Assembly: GCA_014193115.1 (NCBI GenBank)
Contig: BJHQ01000013.1
Span: forward strand, 62,001-126,000
DNA length: 64,000 nt
Direction: 5' to 3'
From: Planctomycetota bacterium
GTDB taxonomy: Bacteria; Planctomycetota; UBA11346
The position numbers and the translations under genes were made by a program. Positions 17,809 to 25,979 of the stretch are shown piece after piece. Position 1 is the stretch's first letter. Each line of letters starts with the position of its first letter. The notes beneath the pieces were generated by a model, which did no database searches, was not told the origin of the DNA, and was given only the letters and a program-made list of their open reading frames with translations.

Positions 17809-18324
17809 ATGATCAATCGGAATACAATACAAAAGGTTCATTCGGCCCTGCGAAATAAAAAATGGGTTATTGAAGGTGTTCCTGGACATGGCGATTTCCC
17901 CAAAGATATATTGGATAGGTATGGCCAGCAATTGTGCGGAAATATTCTTGAATGGGTAAAATCATTTAAGGACTGTATTCATCCGGATGGACTTTCATGG
18001 TTCTGGTCTATTGATGACTATTGCAATTCAACCCCAAATACCGAACCTCATTGGAATGAATTTGAAATACAGTACATGCGCCGGTCAATAGCCAAAGGTA
18101 GGACTTCAAATGCAATTAAGGCAAAGCGATTTTGGACAGGATATTTTCCAATATTTCGATCAATTCGCGGATCGTCATTATACCTGGCAATATGTGTTAT
18201 TCCTGGAGAGAAATTCGGAGCTATTAATCGCATTTACCAAGAAGATTTCGATTCGCCCGTACAGAAGACAGACTCATTTGAGAGCCTTGCTTCCATTATT
18301 ATGAACGGCGAATTTGACAATTAG
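17809..18324 (+). CDS. SUKH-like (SMI1/KNR4) candidate immunity protein
   Basis: The 171-residue protein is encoded by AT-rich DNA quite unlike the neighbours and so is probably acquired. The second half fits the SUKH pattern: a W-x-x-Y-F-P-I-F core, then S-S-L-Y-L-A-I, a G-x-x-x-G-A-I-N turn and a final D-S-F-E-S-L-A-S-I. SUKH proteins are often immunity partners of secreted polymorphic toxins. No toxin gene is next to it, so it would be an orphan. The family call rests on pattern, not on catalytic residues, and a profile search could overturn it. Confidence 0.5.
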   Translation: MINRNTIQKVHSALRNKKWVIEGVPGHGDFPKDILDRYGQQLCGNILEWVKSFKDCIHPDGLSWFWSIDDYCNSTPNTEPHWNEFEIQYMRRSIAKGRTSNAIKAKRFWTGYFPIFRSIRGSSLYLAICVIPGEKFGAINRIYQEDFDSPVQKTDSFESLASIIMNGEFDN

Positions 18325-18598
18325 TCCGAACTTACCACCGCTACCTCCCCTTCCAACAAAGACATCCCGCGACGCCCGGCTGCGTGAACTGTAAAAAGGC
18401 ATAGATCATGGCGAAGTGGTTCACCTCCGGGAACGTTTTCGCTCTTTCCCTTCTTTCCGCCCCAAGACGGGCCTCGAACTCATACCGCACGCTGCCGCTA
18501 TGACCGCCGCCCGCCGCGATCTCCGTGGTCTGGCTCATTCAGGCCGTGGCATTGCGTCTCTCCGCTGTGTGCGTTCCTTTTTCATCGATCGGATCCCC
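18325..18598. other. Gap between the SUKH-like and beta-propeller genes
   Basis: GC content returns to the genome level here. No gene is convincing: a 65-codon minus-strand frame (18341-18538) has no start context or recognisable motif. The region should contain the promoter of the next gene. Confidence 0.35.
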
Positions 18599-19474
18599 AT
18601 GTTGCGTCACCTGCTGTTCTCTTGCGTCTTCCTGATCCACGCGGCAAGTGCCGCTGATGGGCCGATCAAGCATCCGATCATGGTCGCCGAATATGGCGCC
18701 AGTCCGAACCGGCTGATCGAACTTGATGCCGACGGAAAGCTGGTGTGGGAGCACAAGCCGCCGAGCACCATGGTCTGCTTCCAGGTCCTGGCCTCGGGCA
18801 ACGTGCTCTACGGATTCGGCGGCAAGCCCACCGGAATGCGCGAAGTGACGCGGAAGGGCGACGAAGTCTGGCGGTACACGAGCACCTGCGGCCAATTGTT
18901 TTGCGGCACACGCTTGGCCAATGGCAACACGCTCATCGCCGAACAGGGACCGTGCCAGGCGGTCGAGGTCGATGCGCACGGCAAGCTGGTGCTCACCACG
19001 CCATTGACCACCAGCTACAAGTCGGTGCACCAGCAGGTGCGCAATGTGCAGAAGCTGGAGAACGGCAACATCCTCGCCGCGCATGAGGGCGAAGGCGCAG
19101 TGCGCGAGGTCGATCCTGCGGGCAAGGTGGTGTGGGAACTCACCGGCGTACCGATGGTCGGCCACGCCATCCGCCAGGCCAATGGCAATACCCTGATCGC
19201 CGGCGCGACCCAGAAGCGCGTGTTCGAAGTTTCGCCCGATAAGCAGGTGGTGTGGGAATTCGGCGCCGCGGACGCGCCGGATCTCAACCTGACCTGGGTG
19301 TCCGGTCTACAACCTCTGAAGAACGGCAATCTGGTCGTCACCAACTTCCTCCGCGGCAGCACCGGCAAGGGCGCCCATGCCTTTGAAGTCACTCGCGACA
19401 AAAAAGTGGTGTGGCAGTGGGCCGACCACGCCCTGTGCAAGGCAGTGACCAACGTGCGCGTGCTCGACGACTGA
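18599..19474 (+). CDS. Secreted beta-propeller protein (PQQ/arylsulfotransferase-like repeats)
   Basis: The 291-residue product has a signal peptide (about 1-18). It then shows six to seven repeats of about 40 residues with the pattern N-G-N-T-L-I-A followed by x-E-V-D-x-x-G-K-V-V-W-E, a blade signature of PQQ-like and arylsulfotransferase-like propellers. No catalytic histidine pattern of true arylsulfotransferases is evident, so binding or scaffolding is as likely as catalysis. ATG 18599 begins the signal peptide; the frame is open further upstream. It is followed by a decayed copy of the rny end. Confidence 0.75.
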   Translation: MLRHLLFSCVFLIHAASAADGPIKHPIMVAEYGASPNRLIELDADGKLVWEHKPPSTMVCFQVLASGNVLYGFGGKPTGMREVTRKGDEVWRYTSTCGQLFCGTRLANGNTLIAEQGPCQAVEVDAHGKLVLTTPLTTSYKSVHQQVRNVQKLENGNILAAHEGEGAVREVDPAGKVVWELTGVPMVGHAIRQANGNTLIAGATQKRVFEVSPDKQVVWEFGAADAPDLNLTWVSGLQPLKNGNLVVTNFLRGSTGKGAHAFEVTRDKKVVWQWADHALCKAVTNVRVLDD

Positions 19475-19504
19475 GCCCGGAATTTCCTAAACGACGTGGA
19501 ACAT

Positions 19505-19602
19505 GAGGACGCGCATCGTCCTGATAGATTGGTCGCTTTCCCCGGCGAGGTGAACGTCATTTAAATTCGCGACAAGCTAGCACTTTGCCATGGCGGGGTG
19601 AA
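19505..19602 (+). pseudogene. Decayed second copy of the rny 3' end
   Basis: From about 19530 to 19602 the sequence follows the last 75 bases of rny (17612-17686) closely. Shared blocks are TTCCCCGG, GAGGTGAA against GAAGTGAA, and a common GGTGA at the end. In the rny frame it reads V-A-F-P-G-E-V-N-V-I and then a stop, against V-A-F-P-G-E-V-K-V-N-L-I-R in the intact gene. A weaker match (GAGGACGCG against GAAGACGCG) extends to about 19510 with a deletion between. It cannot be functional. Confidence 0.8.
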
Positions 19603-19715
19603 CGTTTGCCATGTGACGATGCAGGCACCCGCCATGGTGGTTGAGGAGAAGCAGTCGACCGCAACCGGTCGGCAGAACCGACTTCGCCCAGCCAGCCCGG
19701 AGCCCACACCGAAAG

Positions 19716-20615
19716 CTACGCGTCGATGATCCGGTACTTCGGCTGATACCCGAACGTTTCGGCGGCCTTGCGGATCGACAGCAGCGGCGCGCGGCCAGGC
19801 AGGGGTTCCTTGAGATTGCGCGCCAGGTCGGGACGGAAGCGCTGGAGCAGTTCCAGCGTCGGTTCGGGGCGGGTGGTGTCGGCGGCGCCGAGCGCATACA
19901 CGCCGAAGCCGGGCAGCGATGGGGCCTCCAGCGCCTGGGTCAGGCCCTGGGCGACGTCTTCGACGTGGACCCATTGCCAGAGATCGTCGGCCCAGGCGGT
20001 GGTGGGTTTGAGGTTCGCCCGGGTGTTGCGGTAATGTTCTTCCGAGAACACCCCGGCGAAACGGAAGGCGGCGGTGGTCAGGCCGAAGCCGCGATGGAAG
20101 GTGGCCAGGGTCTCCTCGTTCACCAGCTTGCTGAGGGAATAGGGATCCTCGACGCAGGTGGGATAGGTCTCGTCGAGGGGCATCTGGGTATGGACCGGCG
20201 GCCGGCCGGATTGACGCCAATAAAAGCAGCCGAAAGCGTTGATGCTGGAGGCGACCAGCAGCCGTTTCGTCCCCGCCTTGCGGCAGGCGTCGGCCAGGAT
20301 GTACGTGCCGACCGCGTTGCTGCGGAAAGTCTCGACCCCGAACTTGGGATCGCCGCTCACCGCCGCCGCGAGGTGGATCACCGCATCGACTCCGGTCACG
20401 GCCTTGGCGATCACCGCCTCATCGAGCTGATCGCCGACGATGAACGGCAGTTTGGTCACCAGCGGCGTGGCGCGGCGCTCGCCCGAGCCGGGGGTGAACA
20501 TGGTCGCCTGCTCCGGCGGCACCCGATCGAGCAGGCGCACCTGGTGATTTTTTTCGAGGCGTGGGATGAGCGAGCGTGCGATCATGCCGCAGGCGCCAGT
20601 GATGAGGACGTGCAT
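19716..20615 (-). CDS. NAD-dependent epimerase/dehydratase (extended SDR family)
   Basis: The 299-residue enzyme begins with the Rossmann motif MHVLITGACGMIA (G-x-x-G-x-x-A type), has D-A-V-I-H-L-A-A-A near 70-80 and the catalytic Y-S-L-S-K (Y-x-x-x-K) near 155-159. These mark nucleotide-sugar or sugar epimerases and dehydratases; the substrate is not determined. ATG 20615 is used because the Rossmann fold begins directly. Neighbouring genes on the same strand encode an SGNH esterase, a dehydrogenase and a rhamnosidase, so a role in sugar breakdown is likely. Confidence 0.85.
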   Translation of the reverse strand: MHVLITGACGMIARSLIPRLEKNHQVRLLDRVPPEQATMFTPGSGERRATPLVTKLPFIVGDQLDEAVIAKAVTGVDAVIHLAAAVSGDPKFGVETFRSNAVGTYILADACRKAGTKRLLVASSINAFGCFYWRQSGRPPVHTQMPLDETYPTCVEDPYSLSKLVNEETLATFHRGFGLTTAAFRFAGVFSEEHYRNTRANLKPTTAWADDLWQWVHVEDVAQGLTQALEAPSLPGFGVYALGAADTTRPEPTLELLQRFRPDLARNLKEPLPGRAPLLSIRKAAETFGYQPKYRIIDA

Positions 20616-20675
20616 GGGTGGTCTCCAGGGTGAGTCGTTGCGCTGTGTTCTCGGCAAGGTGTCGGTGGTTTGGAA

Positions 20676-21716
20676 TCAGTTTGGCTCGCGGATCAGCAAG
20701 GCGGAAATGATTTGGGCATAGATGCGATGACCGAAATCATTCGGGTGATTCACGCCGTTTCCGGTGAAATCCAGGTAATCCTTGGTTTTGAGCATCGTTT
20801 CCCAGACCGAGGTGAGGTCAGCCACGGCAATACCCTGGCCTGCAAGTTTCAGCACGGCATCGCGGTACCGCAGGACGAGATCAGGATTGGCGCTCGCCCA
20901 GTCGCGATTCGGCAGCATGGACGAGACCAGGATGAACTCAGCGAAGGGATTCACCTGCTGAACCGCAGCGATCTGAGCCGTCAGGTTGGCGACGAAATGG
21001 GCTGCTGGACAACCTCCGCAACCATCATTCATGCCCCAGGCAAGAATGACCAGATCGGGTTTCGCGCTCGCGATCGGTGCAATATTGTTCACGCCCCAAC
21101 CGGACGTCTGGCCGCTGACCGATGGATTCGCGAAGGTGATCTTCGAACGATAGCTGGATTGCAGGTGTTGAATCAGGAGTTCTCCATACGGGGGCTGGTA
21201 TGGTTCCGCCTGAACAAACTCGGACGCGTTGTAACCGGCGGAAATGCTGTCGCCGAACAAGGTGACAGTGATCGGTTCGCCGTCCGTGAGCTTCCGGATG
21301 GCGTTGGGGAGTTGTTTTTCTGCAAAGCAGGGCGGGGTGACGGTCCATCCCTCACTGCTGTGGCTGTAGGTGACCAGCACCTGCATGTCGGCGTATTCAT
21401 GGGTCATTCCAAGCAGGATCTCGCCAGCGCCATCCCGTCGTGCGATATGGTATGGCTGGCTGCCCTTGGGCACCGTGAAGTCTCGCCTTGTCCGCACCGG
21501 TATGGCCGAACCCTCGGGTATGGTCAGGACCCGCGACCCGGGCGTGAAAACGTAATCCTGATCCGGTGCATACGTGACCCTGCCGGAGGAACTGGTCACC
21601 GACAGGATCTGCTTGGCTGGAAAGAGCAGGCGGTTCGCGGTGGCGGTGCGGTCATCCGCGCGGATCGGAAGAATGCTCTCTCCGACCATGACGGAGGAAT
21701 TCCAGAAGTACGTCAT
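20676..21716 (-). CDS. SGNH/GDSL-family esterase
   Basis: The 346-residue protein has no signal peptide. The N-terminal half (1-150) is beta-rich. The SGNH domain follows with L-F-G-D-S-I-S-A-G-Y (nucleophile serine, near 155), the oxyanion glycine block around V-S-G-Q-T-S-G-W, the asparagine in W-G-M-N-D-G, and the C-terminal D/H pair in N-H-P-N-D-F-G-H. All four blocks are present, so it should be active, probably removing acyl groups from carbohydrates. AAAGGA lies just before ATG 21716. It sits 60 bases upstream of the epimerase gene on the same strand. Confidence 0.82.
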   Translation of the reverse strand: MTYFWNSSVMVGESILPIRADDRTATANRLLFPAKQILSVTSSSGRVTYAPDQDYVFTPGSRVLTIPEGSAIPVRTRRDFTVPKGSQPYHIARRDGAGEILLGMTHEYADMQVLVTYSHSSEGWTVTPPCFAEKQLPNAIRKLTDGEPITVTLFGDSISAGYNASEFVQAEPYQPPYGELLIQHLQSSYRSKITFANPSVSGQTSGWGVNNIAPIASAKPDLVILAWGMNDGCGGCPAAHFVANLTAQIAAVQQVNPFAEFILVSSMLPNRDWASANPDLVLRYRDAVLKLAGQGIAVADLTSVWETMLKTKDYLDFTGNGVNHPNDFGHRIYAQIISALLIREPN

Positions 21717-21751
21717 CGGTTCCTTTCTGATCTGATGCGATGATGCCGGAA

Positions 21752-22735
21752 CTACGCCCCGGTCCAATCAATGGCGATGGCCATCAGCGGTCCGGAGCGG
21801 TCACGCATCTGTTCATAGGCGGCCACGGCATCGCGCCAGGTCACCCGATGGGTGATCAGCGGGGCCAGCCGCATGCGCCCGCTGGCGAGCAGGGCGAGGG
21901 TCGCCTCCATCCGCGGGCGGTTCCAGCCGGCGACGAAATGCGTGGTCAATTCCTGCTGTTGCAGCTTGGCCATGTCGGCCCAGGCGGTGCCGGGAGTGAA
22001 GCCCGAATACACGATCTGGCCTGTGCCGTTTTCGAGCAGCGGCAGGTAGCTGCTCTGGGCCGCCGGGTTCTGGATGGTGTCGATCACGGCCGCCACCGTC
22101 TTTGCGCCGATGACCGATCGCACGGCAGCGGGCAGGTCCTTTTCGCGACCATCCATGACCTGGTCGGCACTGTGCTTGGCAGCCAGGTCCAGGCGTTCCC
22201 GCCGGCGACCGATCAGCACCACCCGGAATCCCCGCGCTCGCGCCGCCTGGGCTCCGCATTGCCCGATGATGCCGTCGCCGAACACCGCCACCCACGCGCC
22301 GGCCTGGGCCTGGATGCGTGAGGCGGCGTTGTAGCCCACCTGGGCCACCACCAAACCGGCGGCGTCGGTTTCATCCATTCCAGCTGGCAGCGGGTAGACC
22401 TCCTGGCTGTTCGCGACCGCGATGTGGCTGCCCCAGAACGGCTTGATCGGTCCATCCCAGGATCCATTGCACGCCATCACCACCTGGCCGGGCTGCACGT
22501 TGGTCACGCCCGCCCCGACCGCTTCGACCACGCCCGCCCGCTGATAACCGGGAACGCAGGGGAAGGGCGTCGCCGACCAGGTGAATTCATTGCGCCAGAC
22601 CCAGGATTCGGTGCCGTTCGAGACCACGGACACGCGCGACCGGACCCGGATCTGGCCGGCTGATGGGGGCGGCATCGGCACGTCCAACAGCTGGACCTGA
22701 TTGGCGGCGGTGAAGACGACGGCGGGGTTGCTCAT
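21752..22735 (-). CDS. Zinc-type alcohol/sugar dehydrogenase-like oxidoreductase
   Basis: The 327-residue protein has the medium-chain dehydrogenase layout: a GroES-like N-terminal half with P-C-V-P-G-Y-Q-R-A-G-V-V and a Rossmann half with the nucleotide motif G-D-G-I-I-G-Q-C-G-A near 150-160. The usual structural zinc cysteine cluster is not visible, and only some catalytic zinc ligands could be present. It may be of the zinc-poor subgroup acting on sugars. The start ATG 22735 is supported by a second, decayed copy of the same start region at 25855-25890. Phased TTGAC sites lie 57-110 bases upstream. Confidence 0.78.
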   Translation of the reverse strand: MSNPAVVFTAANQVQLLDVPMPPPSAGQIRVRSRVSVVSNGTESWVWRNEFTWSATPFPCVPGYQRAGVVEAVGAGVTNVQPGQVVMACNGSWDGPIKPFWGSHIAVANSQEVYPLPAGMDETDAAGLVVAQVGYNAASRIQAQAGAWVAVFGDGIIGQCGAQAARARGFRVVLIGRRRERLDLAAKHSADQVMDGREKDLPAAVRSVIGAKTVAAVIDTIQNPAAQSSYLPLLENGTGQIVYSGFTPGTAWADMAKLQQQELTTHFVAGWNRPRMEATLALLASGRMRLAPLITHRVTWRDAVAAYEQMRDRSGPLMAIAIDWTGA

Positions 22736-23118
22736 GGCCGCATGATGCACAACCGGCGGTGCGGCTGCCAGATTGGCCATCCGGGGTGATCTTGACTCGG
22801 ATATGGATGAAATTGACGATCAAGGTGGCACACGTTGACGATCAGTGCGGCACGCCGAAGCGCGATGGTGCCGTGGGTGCAGTCGGGGAATCTCCAGACC
22901 AGCTGCTGATGGAAGGTCTGCTGTCCGTCCACCGGCATCCGATTGGTCCACGATCTGACGGTCGGGACAGGTTGCGCTGTCGCGTCAGCTGGCGGTGACG
23001 TCAATGAATCGCGCTGGATCGTCCATGGTGTTGGTTTTTGAACGATGGTGGTCGAGACCGATGAGAGATCGACCCGGTTCACGCCGTCCCACCGCAAAAG
23101 CTGCGGCGGGTCGTCGCA
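22736..23118. other. Upstream region of the dehydrogenase gene, a probable deletion scar
   Basis: The 383-bp gap has no convincing gene. Its left part (about 22736-22822) matches the block just upstream of the AraC gene at 25890-25971. Its right end joins the rhamnosidase stop, whose 19-bp end (23113-23131) is found again after the AraC gene at 26976-26994. This is what would remain if an AraC gene once present here had been lost or moved. Confidence 0.55.
22792..22844 (-). promoter_or_regulatory. Three phased TTGAC sites upstream of the dehydrogenase
   Basis: TTGAC occurs at 22792, 22813 and 22835, with periods of 21 and 22 bp, that is two helical turns. The last two are part of the 10-bp direct repeat TTGACGATCA. 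The first two, with the GGATATGGATGAA between them, are conserved before the AraC gene at 25946-25971. Direct repeats with this phase are typical of AraC-family operators. Confidence 0.6.
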
Positions 23119-25581
23119 TCACGGGGTGAAGGTGATGGTCTGGTCCCCGGGAACCAGCGGAAATACCTCATGCCCCAGCACCAATTCGCCGCTGAGACCA
23201 GGCGGCAAGGTGATGGTCGCCTTGCCAGAGCCGTCCTGGCGATCGATGCGGACCCGGATCAGGCCGGCGGGATGCGGCAGTACGCCTTCGGCCCAGGTCA
23301 GGTCGCCCAAGAGCGGCGCGATGCGGACCGTGGTGAATCCCCAAGTGGCCGGCCGGATGCCGAGGATGCTGGTGATGGTGTGTTGCCGGATGTGCGCCGA
23401 CCAGGCGTGGCAGTCGCTGCGGGTGACGCCGGTGGTCTCGGGGGTGGTGGTCAGACCCTGGTCCAGCCAGATGCGCTGCCGTCGGTAGCGGGCGATGATG
23501 TCATCTGCCAACCCTAAGGCGGCATAGGCTTCGACCAGGAATCCTTCGAAGAAATACGAGCACTGCACGAGATCGGCCTCACCCGCCTTGCGGGTCGTCA
23601 GGGCCGCGCGCACACCAGCCTGATGTTCGCCATCCAGATAGCCGGTGAGGCTGGCGGCAGCCTGGGTGTGTTCGCTGAAGTGGCGGTGCGCCAGATCATC
23701 GGCGAAGGCCCCTGCCGCGGGTGCCCAGAAAGCACGTTGCGTCGCCGTGAACAGCGTTTCGCTGTGGCGGCGCCAACGACTGGCGTATTCCGGTTCGCCG
23801 AGCCAGTCCTCCAATTCCGCCGTCCGCCTGAGCGCTCCGGCCAGCAGCAGGTTGATCACCCCGTGCAGCGCATCCTCGTCGCCCGGCGGGCAGCCGTGGC
23901 GCCAGTCCTTCGATTGGGGAAAATCCACGTAGTTCCAACCCAGCGGGGTCTGCACCAGGCCGTCGGGTCGAAGATGCCGCAGGAAAAAATCGAGCGTGGT
24001 GCGGGCGGCTGGCATGAGGCGTTTGATGAAGGCGGCATCGCCACGCCACCACGCGAGGTCTGCCACCATCTGCACCCACCCCAGCGCGAAGCTGGGGATG
24101 ATCTGGTGCACCGGCGAAGGAAAGACGGATTCGACCGGAAAACTGGCGCTGCGGCTGTCGGCAAGGTATTCCATGACCCGCCGGATCAGCCGGCCGTCGG
24201 TCGACATGCACAGCGTCGCCAGCACCTGCGGCCGCAGGTCGCCCACCCATTGCAGCTGCTCATAATAGGCGGAATCGACGAAGCCGTCATTCTGGTTTGC
24301 GCGCAAGGTCCGCACGGCGATCGGGATCAGCTGGTCGAAGAGCGGCTCGCTGGAGGTGAAACCGCCGTCGTCCTGCAACGGGTAACCGGTCTCCTCGACC
24401 GTCCAGTCGGTGATCGTCAGGGCCTCCTCGGCGGTGCTGATCACGATCTGGGCGAAGCGCCCGCAGCGCAGGTGCAGCAGGCTGAACTGCCGGTCGGCAC
24501 TGCCGTCCAGATGCAGGCGCGCGCCCGAGGCCGACAGCACCTTCCCCACCACCTCGTTGCGATTGCCTTTGTCGTTGCGGGAAGTCGGCGCATGCAGGGC
24601 CTCGTCCTGGGACAGCGCCACCACTGCGCCGGCCCCGCCGGACCAGCGCAGGTGCTGGTAGCCGCAGCGGTAGGTCACGAAATCGATGAGCACCCGCCGG
24701 GTGGTGCGGGCAGGAATGACCCAGGGCCGATGCTCGACCAGCGCCGTGGCCTCAGCGCGGGCCGTGGACGACACTGATTCGGCCGTGTACGGCGTGCGGA
24801 TGCATTGGTCGAGACCGACCGCATCGACGGCAGCGATGCGGGCGCCGGTCAACTGGCGCGAGAACTGCGGCGGCAGCCGGCCCGGGCGCAGGCGGTGCTC
24901 CCAGTTGTTGATCCAGCGCGCCACCTCGGCCGTCCGCGCCAGCTGGCGAGTGTCGTAGACGACCGATTCCCAGCCCTCGCCGGCACCCGTTTCCCAACCC
25001 CAGGGATAGGCAGCAGCGGTCAGGATCTCGTCTGTGTGCCAACTGCCTTGGTGTCCGTCGGCAATGCCACGTTCGAATCCCAGGCCGGTGATCCGGCGGC
25101 CCTGCCACGGGGCCCATCCGGTCGCCAGCTGATCGCGCCCGGCCGGATCGTGAGCCGCCAGCAGGAATCCGTGCCGCAGACCGAGTTCATTGTTTCCACC
25201 CACCTCCGACCCACGCGTGGTGACCAACGCCACCAGGACATGCTCGCCGGCTGCCAGCGGCAGGTCGAATCCGTCGAAATACCAGTTGAGCGGATCGCCG
25301 CGCTCCGGGCCACGGCCGATGCGCCCGCCATTCAGGAACAGGTGGTAGCGCACATCCGCACTGGCGTAGATCCGCTGCGTCGTCGCAGTCGCCACGGCGA
25401 TGCGCAGGCGATAGGCGGCGACCACCGGCACGCTGGTGTCGCCGGGCACGCGCACCCAGCGCGCCGGCCAGATGCCCCGGTCAGCAAACGGGCGCCAGGT
25501 CTCGGGTATGGTGGTCGCGTACGGCCACGGATGACCGGGCGCCAGCTCATGGTTGATGGACAGGTGGTGGGTTAAGGGCAT
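23119..25581 (-). CDS. Alpha-L-rhamnosidase-like glycoside hydrolase (GH78 type)
   Basis: The 820-residue protein lacks a signal peptide. The N-terminal 330 residues are beta-sandwich-like. Then comes an (alpha/alpha)6 six-hairpin domain (about 400-730) with Y-Y-E-Q-L-Q-W-V-G-D-L-R, where the glutamate and aspartate match the acidic residues of GH78 enzymes, and a second acidic site in G-D-E-D-A-L-H. A C-terminal beta domain closes it. The expected role is release of rhamnose from polysaccharides or glycosides. ATG 25581 is used; an in-frame start at 25641 would add 20 residues. Confidence 0.82.
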   Translation of the reverse strand: MPLTHHLSINHELAPGHPWPYATTIPETWRPFADRGIWPARWVRVPGDTSVPVVAAYRLRIAVATATTQRIYASADVRYHLFLNGGRIGRGPERGDPLNWYFDGFDLPLAAGEHVLVALVTTRGSEVGGNNELGLRHGFLLAAHDPAGRDQLATGWAPWQGRRITGLGFERGIADGHQGSWHTDEILTAAAYPWGWETGAGEGWESVVYDTRQLARTAEVARWINNWEHRLRPGRLPPQFSRQLTGARIAAVDAVGLDQCIRTPYTAESVSSTARAEATALVEHRPWVIPARTTRRVLIDFVTYRCGYQHLRWSGGAGAVVALSQDEALHAPTSRNDKGNRNEVVGKVLSASGARLHLDGSADRQFSLLHLRCGRFAQIVISTAEEALTITDWTVEETGYPLQDDGGFTSSEPLFDQLIPIAVRTLRANQNDGFVDSAYYEQLQWVGDLRPQVLATLCMSTDGRLIRRVMEYLADSRSASFPVESVFPSPVHQIIPSFALGWVQMVADLAWWRGDAAFIKRLMPAARTTLDFFLRHLRPDGLVQTPLGWNYVDFPQSKDWRHGCPPGDEDALHGVINLLLAGALRRTAELEDWLGEPEYASRWRRHSETLFTATQRAFWAPAAGAFADDLAHRHFSEHTQAAASLTGYLDGEHQAGVRAALTTRKAGEADLVQCSYFFEGFLVEAYAALGLADDIIARYRRQRIWLDQGLTTTPETTGVTRSDCHAWSAHIRQHTITSILGIRPATWGFTTVRIAPLLGDLTWAEGVLPHPAGLIRVRIDRQDGSGKATITLPPGLSGELVLGHEVFPLVPGDQTITFTP

Positions 25582-25854
25582 GGCGCCGTCCTCGCGTCCC
25601 GGGCATGTCGCCAGTCCCAGGTCTGCATCAGAGGACTCCATTAATGCCGCGACGGATCGGGTGCAAGGTCACTTCAGATCGCCTGTTGCCGATCTCAGCC
25701 ATGCCTTTCTTGCCACCTCATTGCCGGCGCGGGCAGGCTCCAGCTGCGGCGAAGGACGCGCGAACATCAAAAGGTCGCTGAGCGCCGCCGCTGCCGTGAC
25801 CTCGGCCACGGATGTATTGCCGATCTGCTAACGGCGACGCGGCTCAATGGGCGG
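25582..25854. other. Upstream region of the rhamnosidase gene
   Basis: The gap between the rhamnosidase start and the dehydrogenase remnant shows no gene that I can support. It should hold the rhamnosidase promoter, but I see no clear -35/-10 pair and no TTGAC array. Confidence 0.35.
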
Positions 25855-25890
25855 GTTTTCGGCGGTGAAGACGATGACGGGTTTGCTCAT
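25855..25890 (-). pseudogene. Remnant of a dehydrogenase start (first 12 codons)
   Basis: Read on the minus strand from 25890 it gives M-S-K-P-V-I-V-F-T-A-E-N, against M-S-N-P-A-V-V-F-T-A-A-N at the start of the dehydrogenase at 22735. The similarity continues upstream through the TTGAC sites but stops after these codons. It is a truncated copy, not a gene. Confidence 0.75.
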
Positions 25891-25945
25891 GGCAGTTCGG
25901 GAAGAATCGTGGGCGCGGCCGCCCGTTTGGCTACCTGGGGTGAAC

Positions 25946-25971
25946 TTGACCCGGATATGGATGAAGTTGAC
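25946..25971 (+). promoter_or_regulatory. TTGAC operator candidate before the AraC gene
   Basis: TTGAC at 25946 and 25967 (21-bp period), separated by the conserved CCGGATATGGATGAA. The same arrangement stands upstream of the dehydrogenase at 22792-22817. It ends only eight bases before the AraC start, so a bound protein would block that gene's start region. Confidence 0.55.
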
Positions 25972-25979
25972 TGGAGGTC

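Noticed and set aside
18341-18538. Small minus-strand gene after the SUKH-like gene
   Set aside because: No ribosome site, no motif and GC-rich random-looking sequence.
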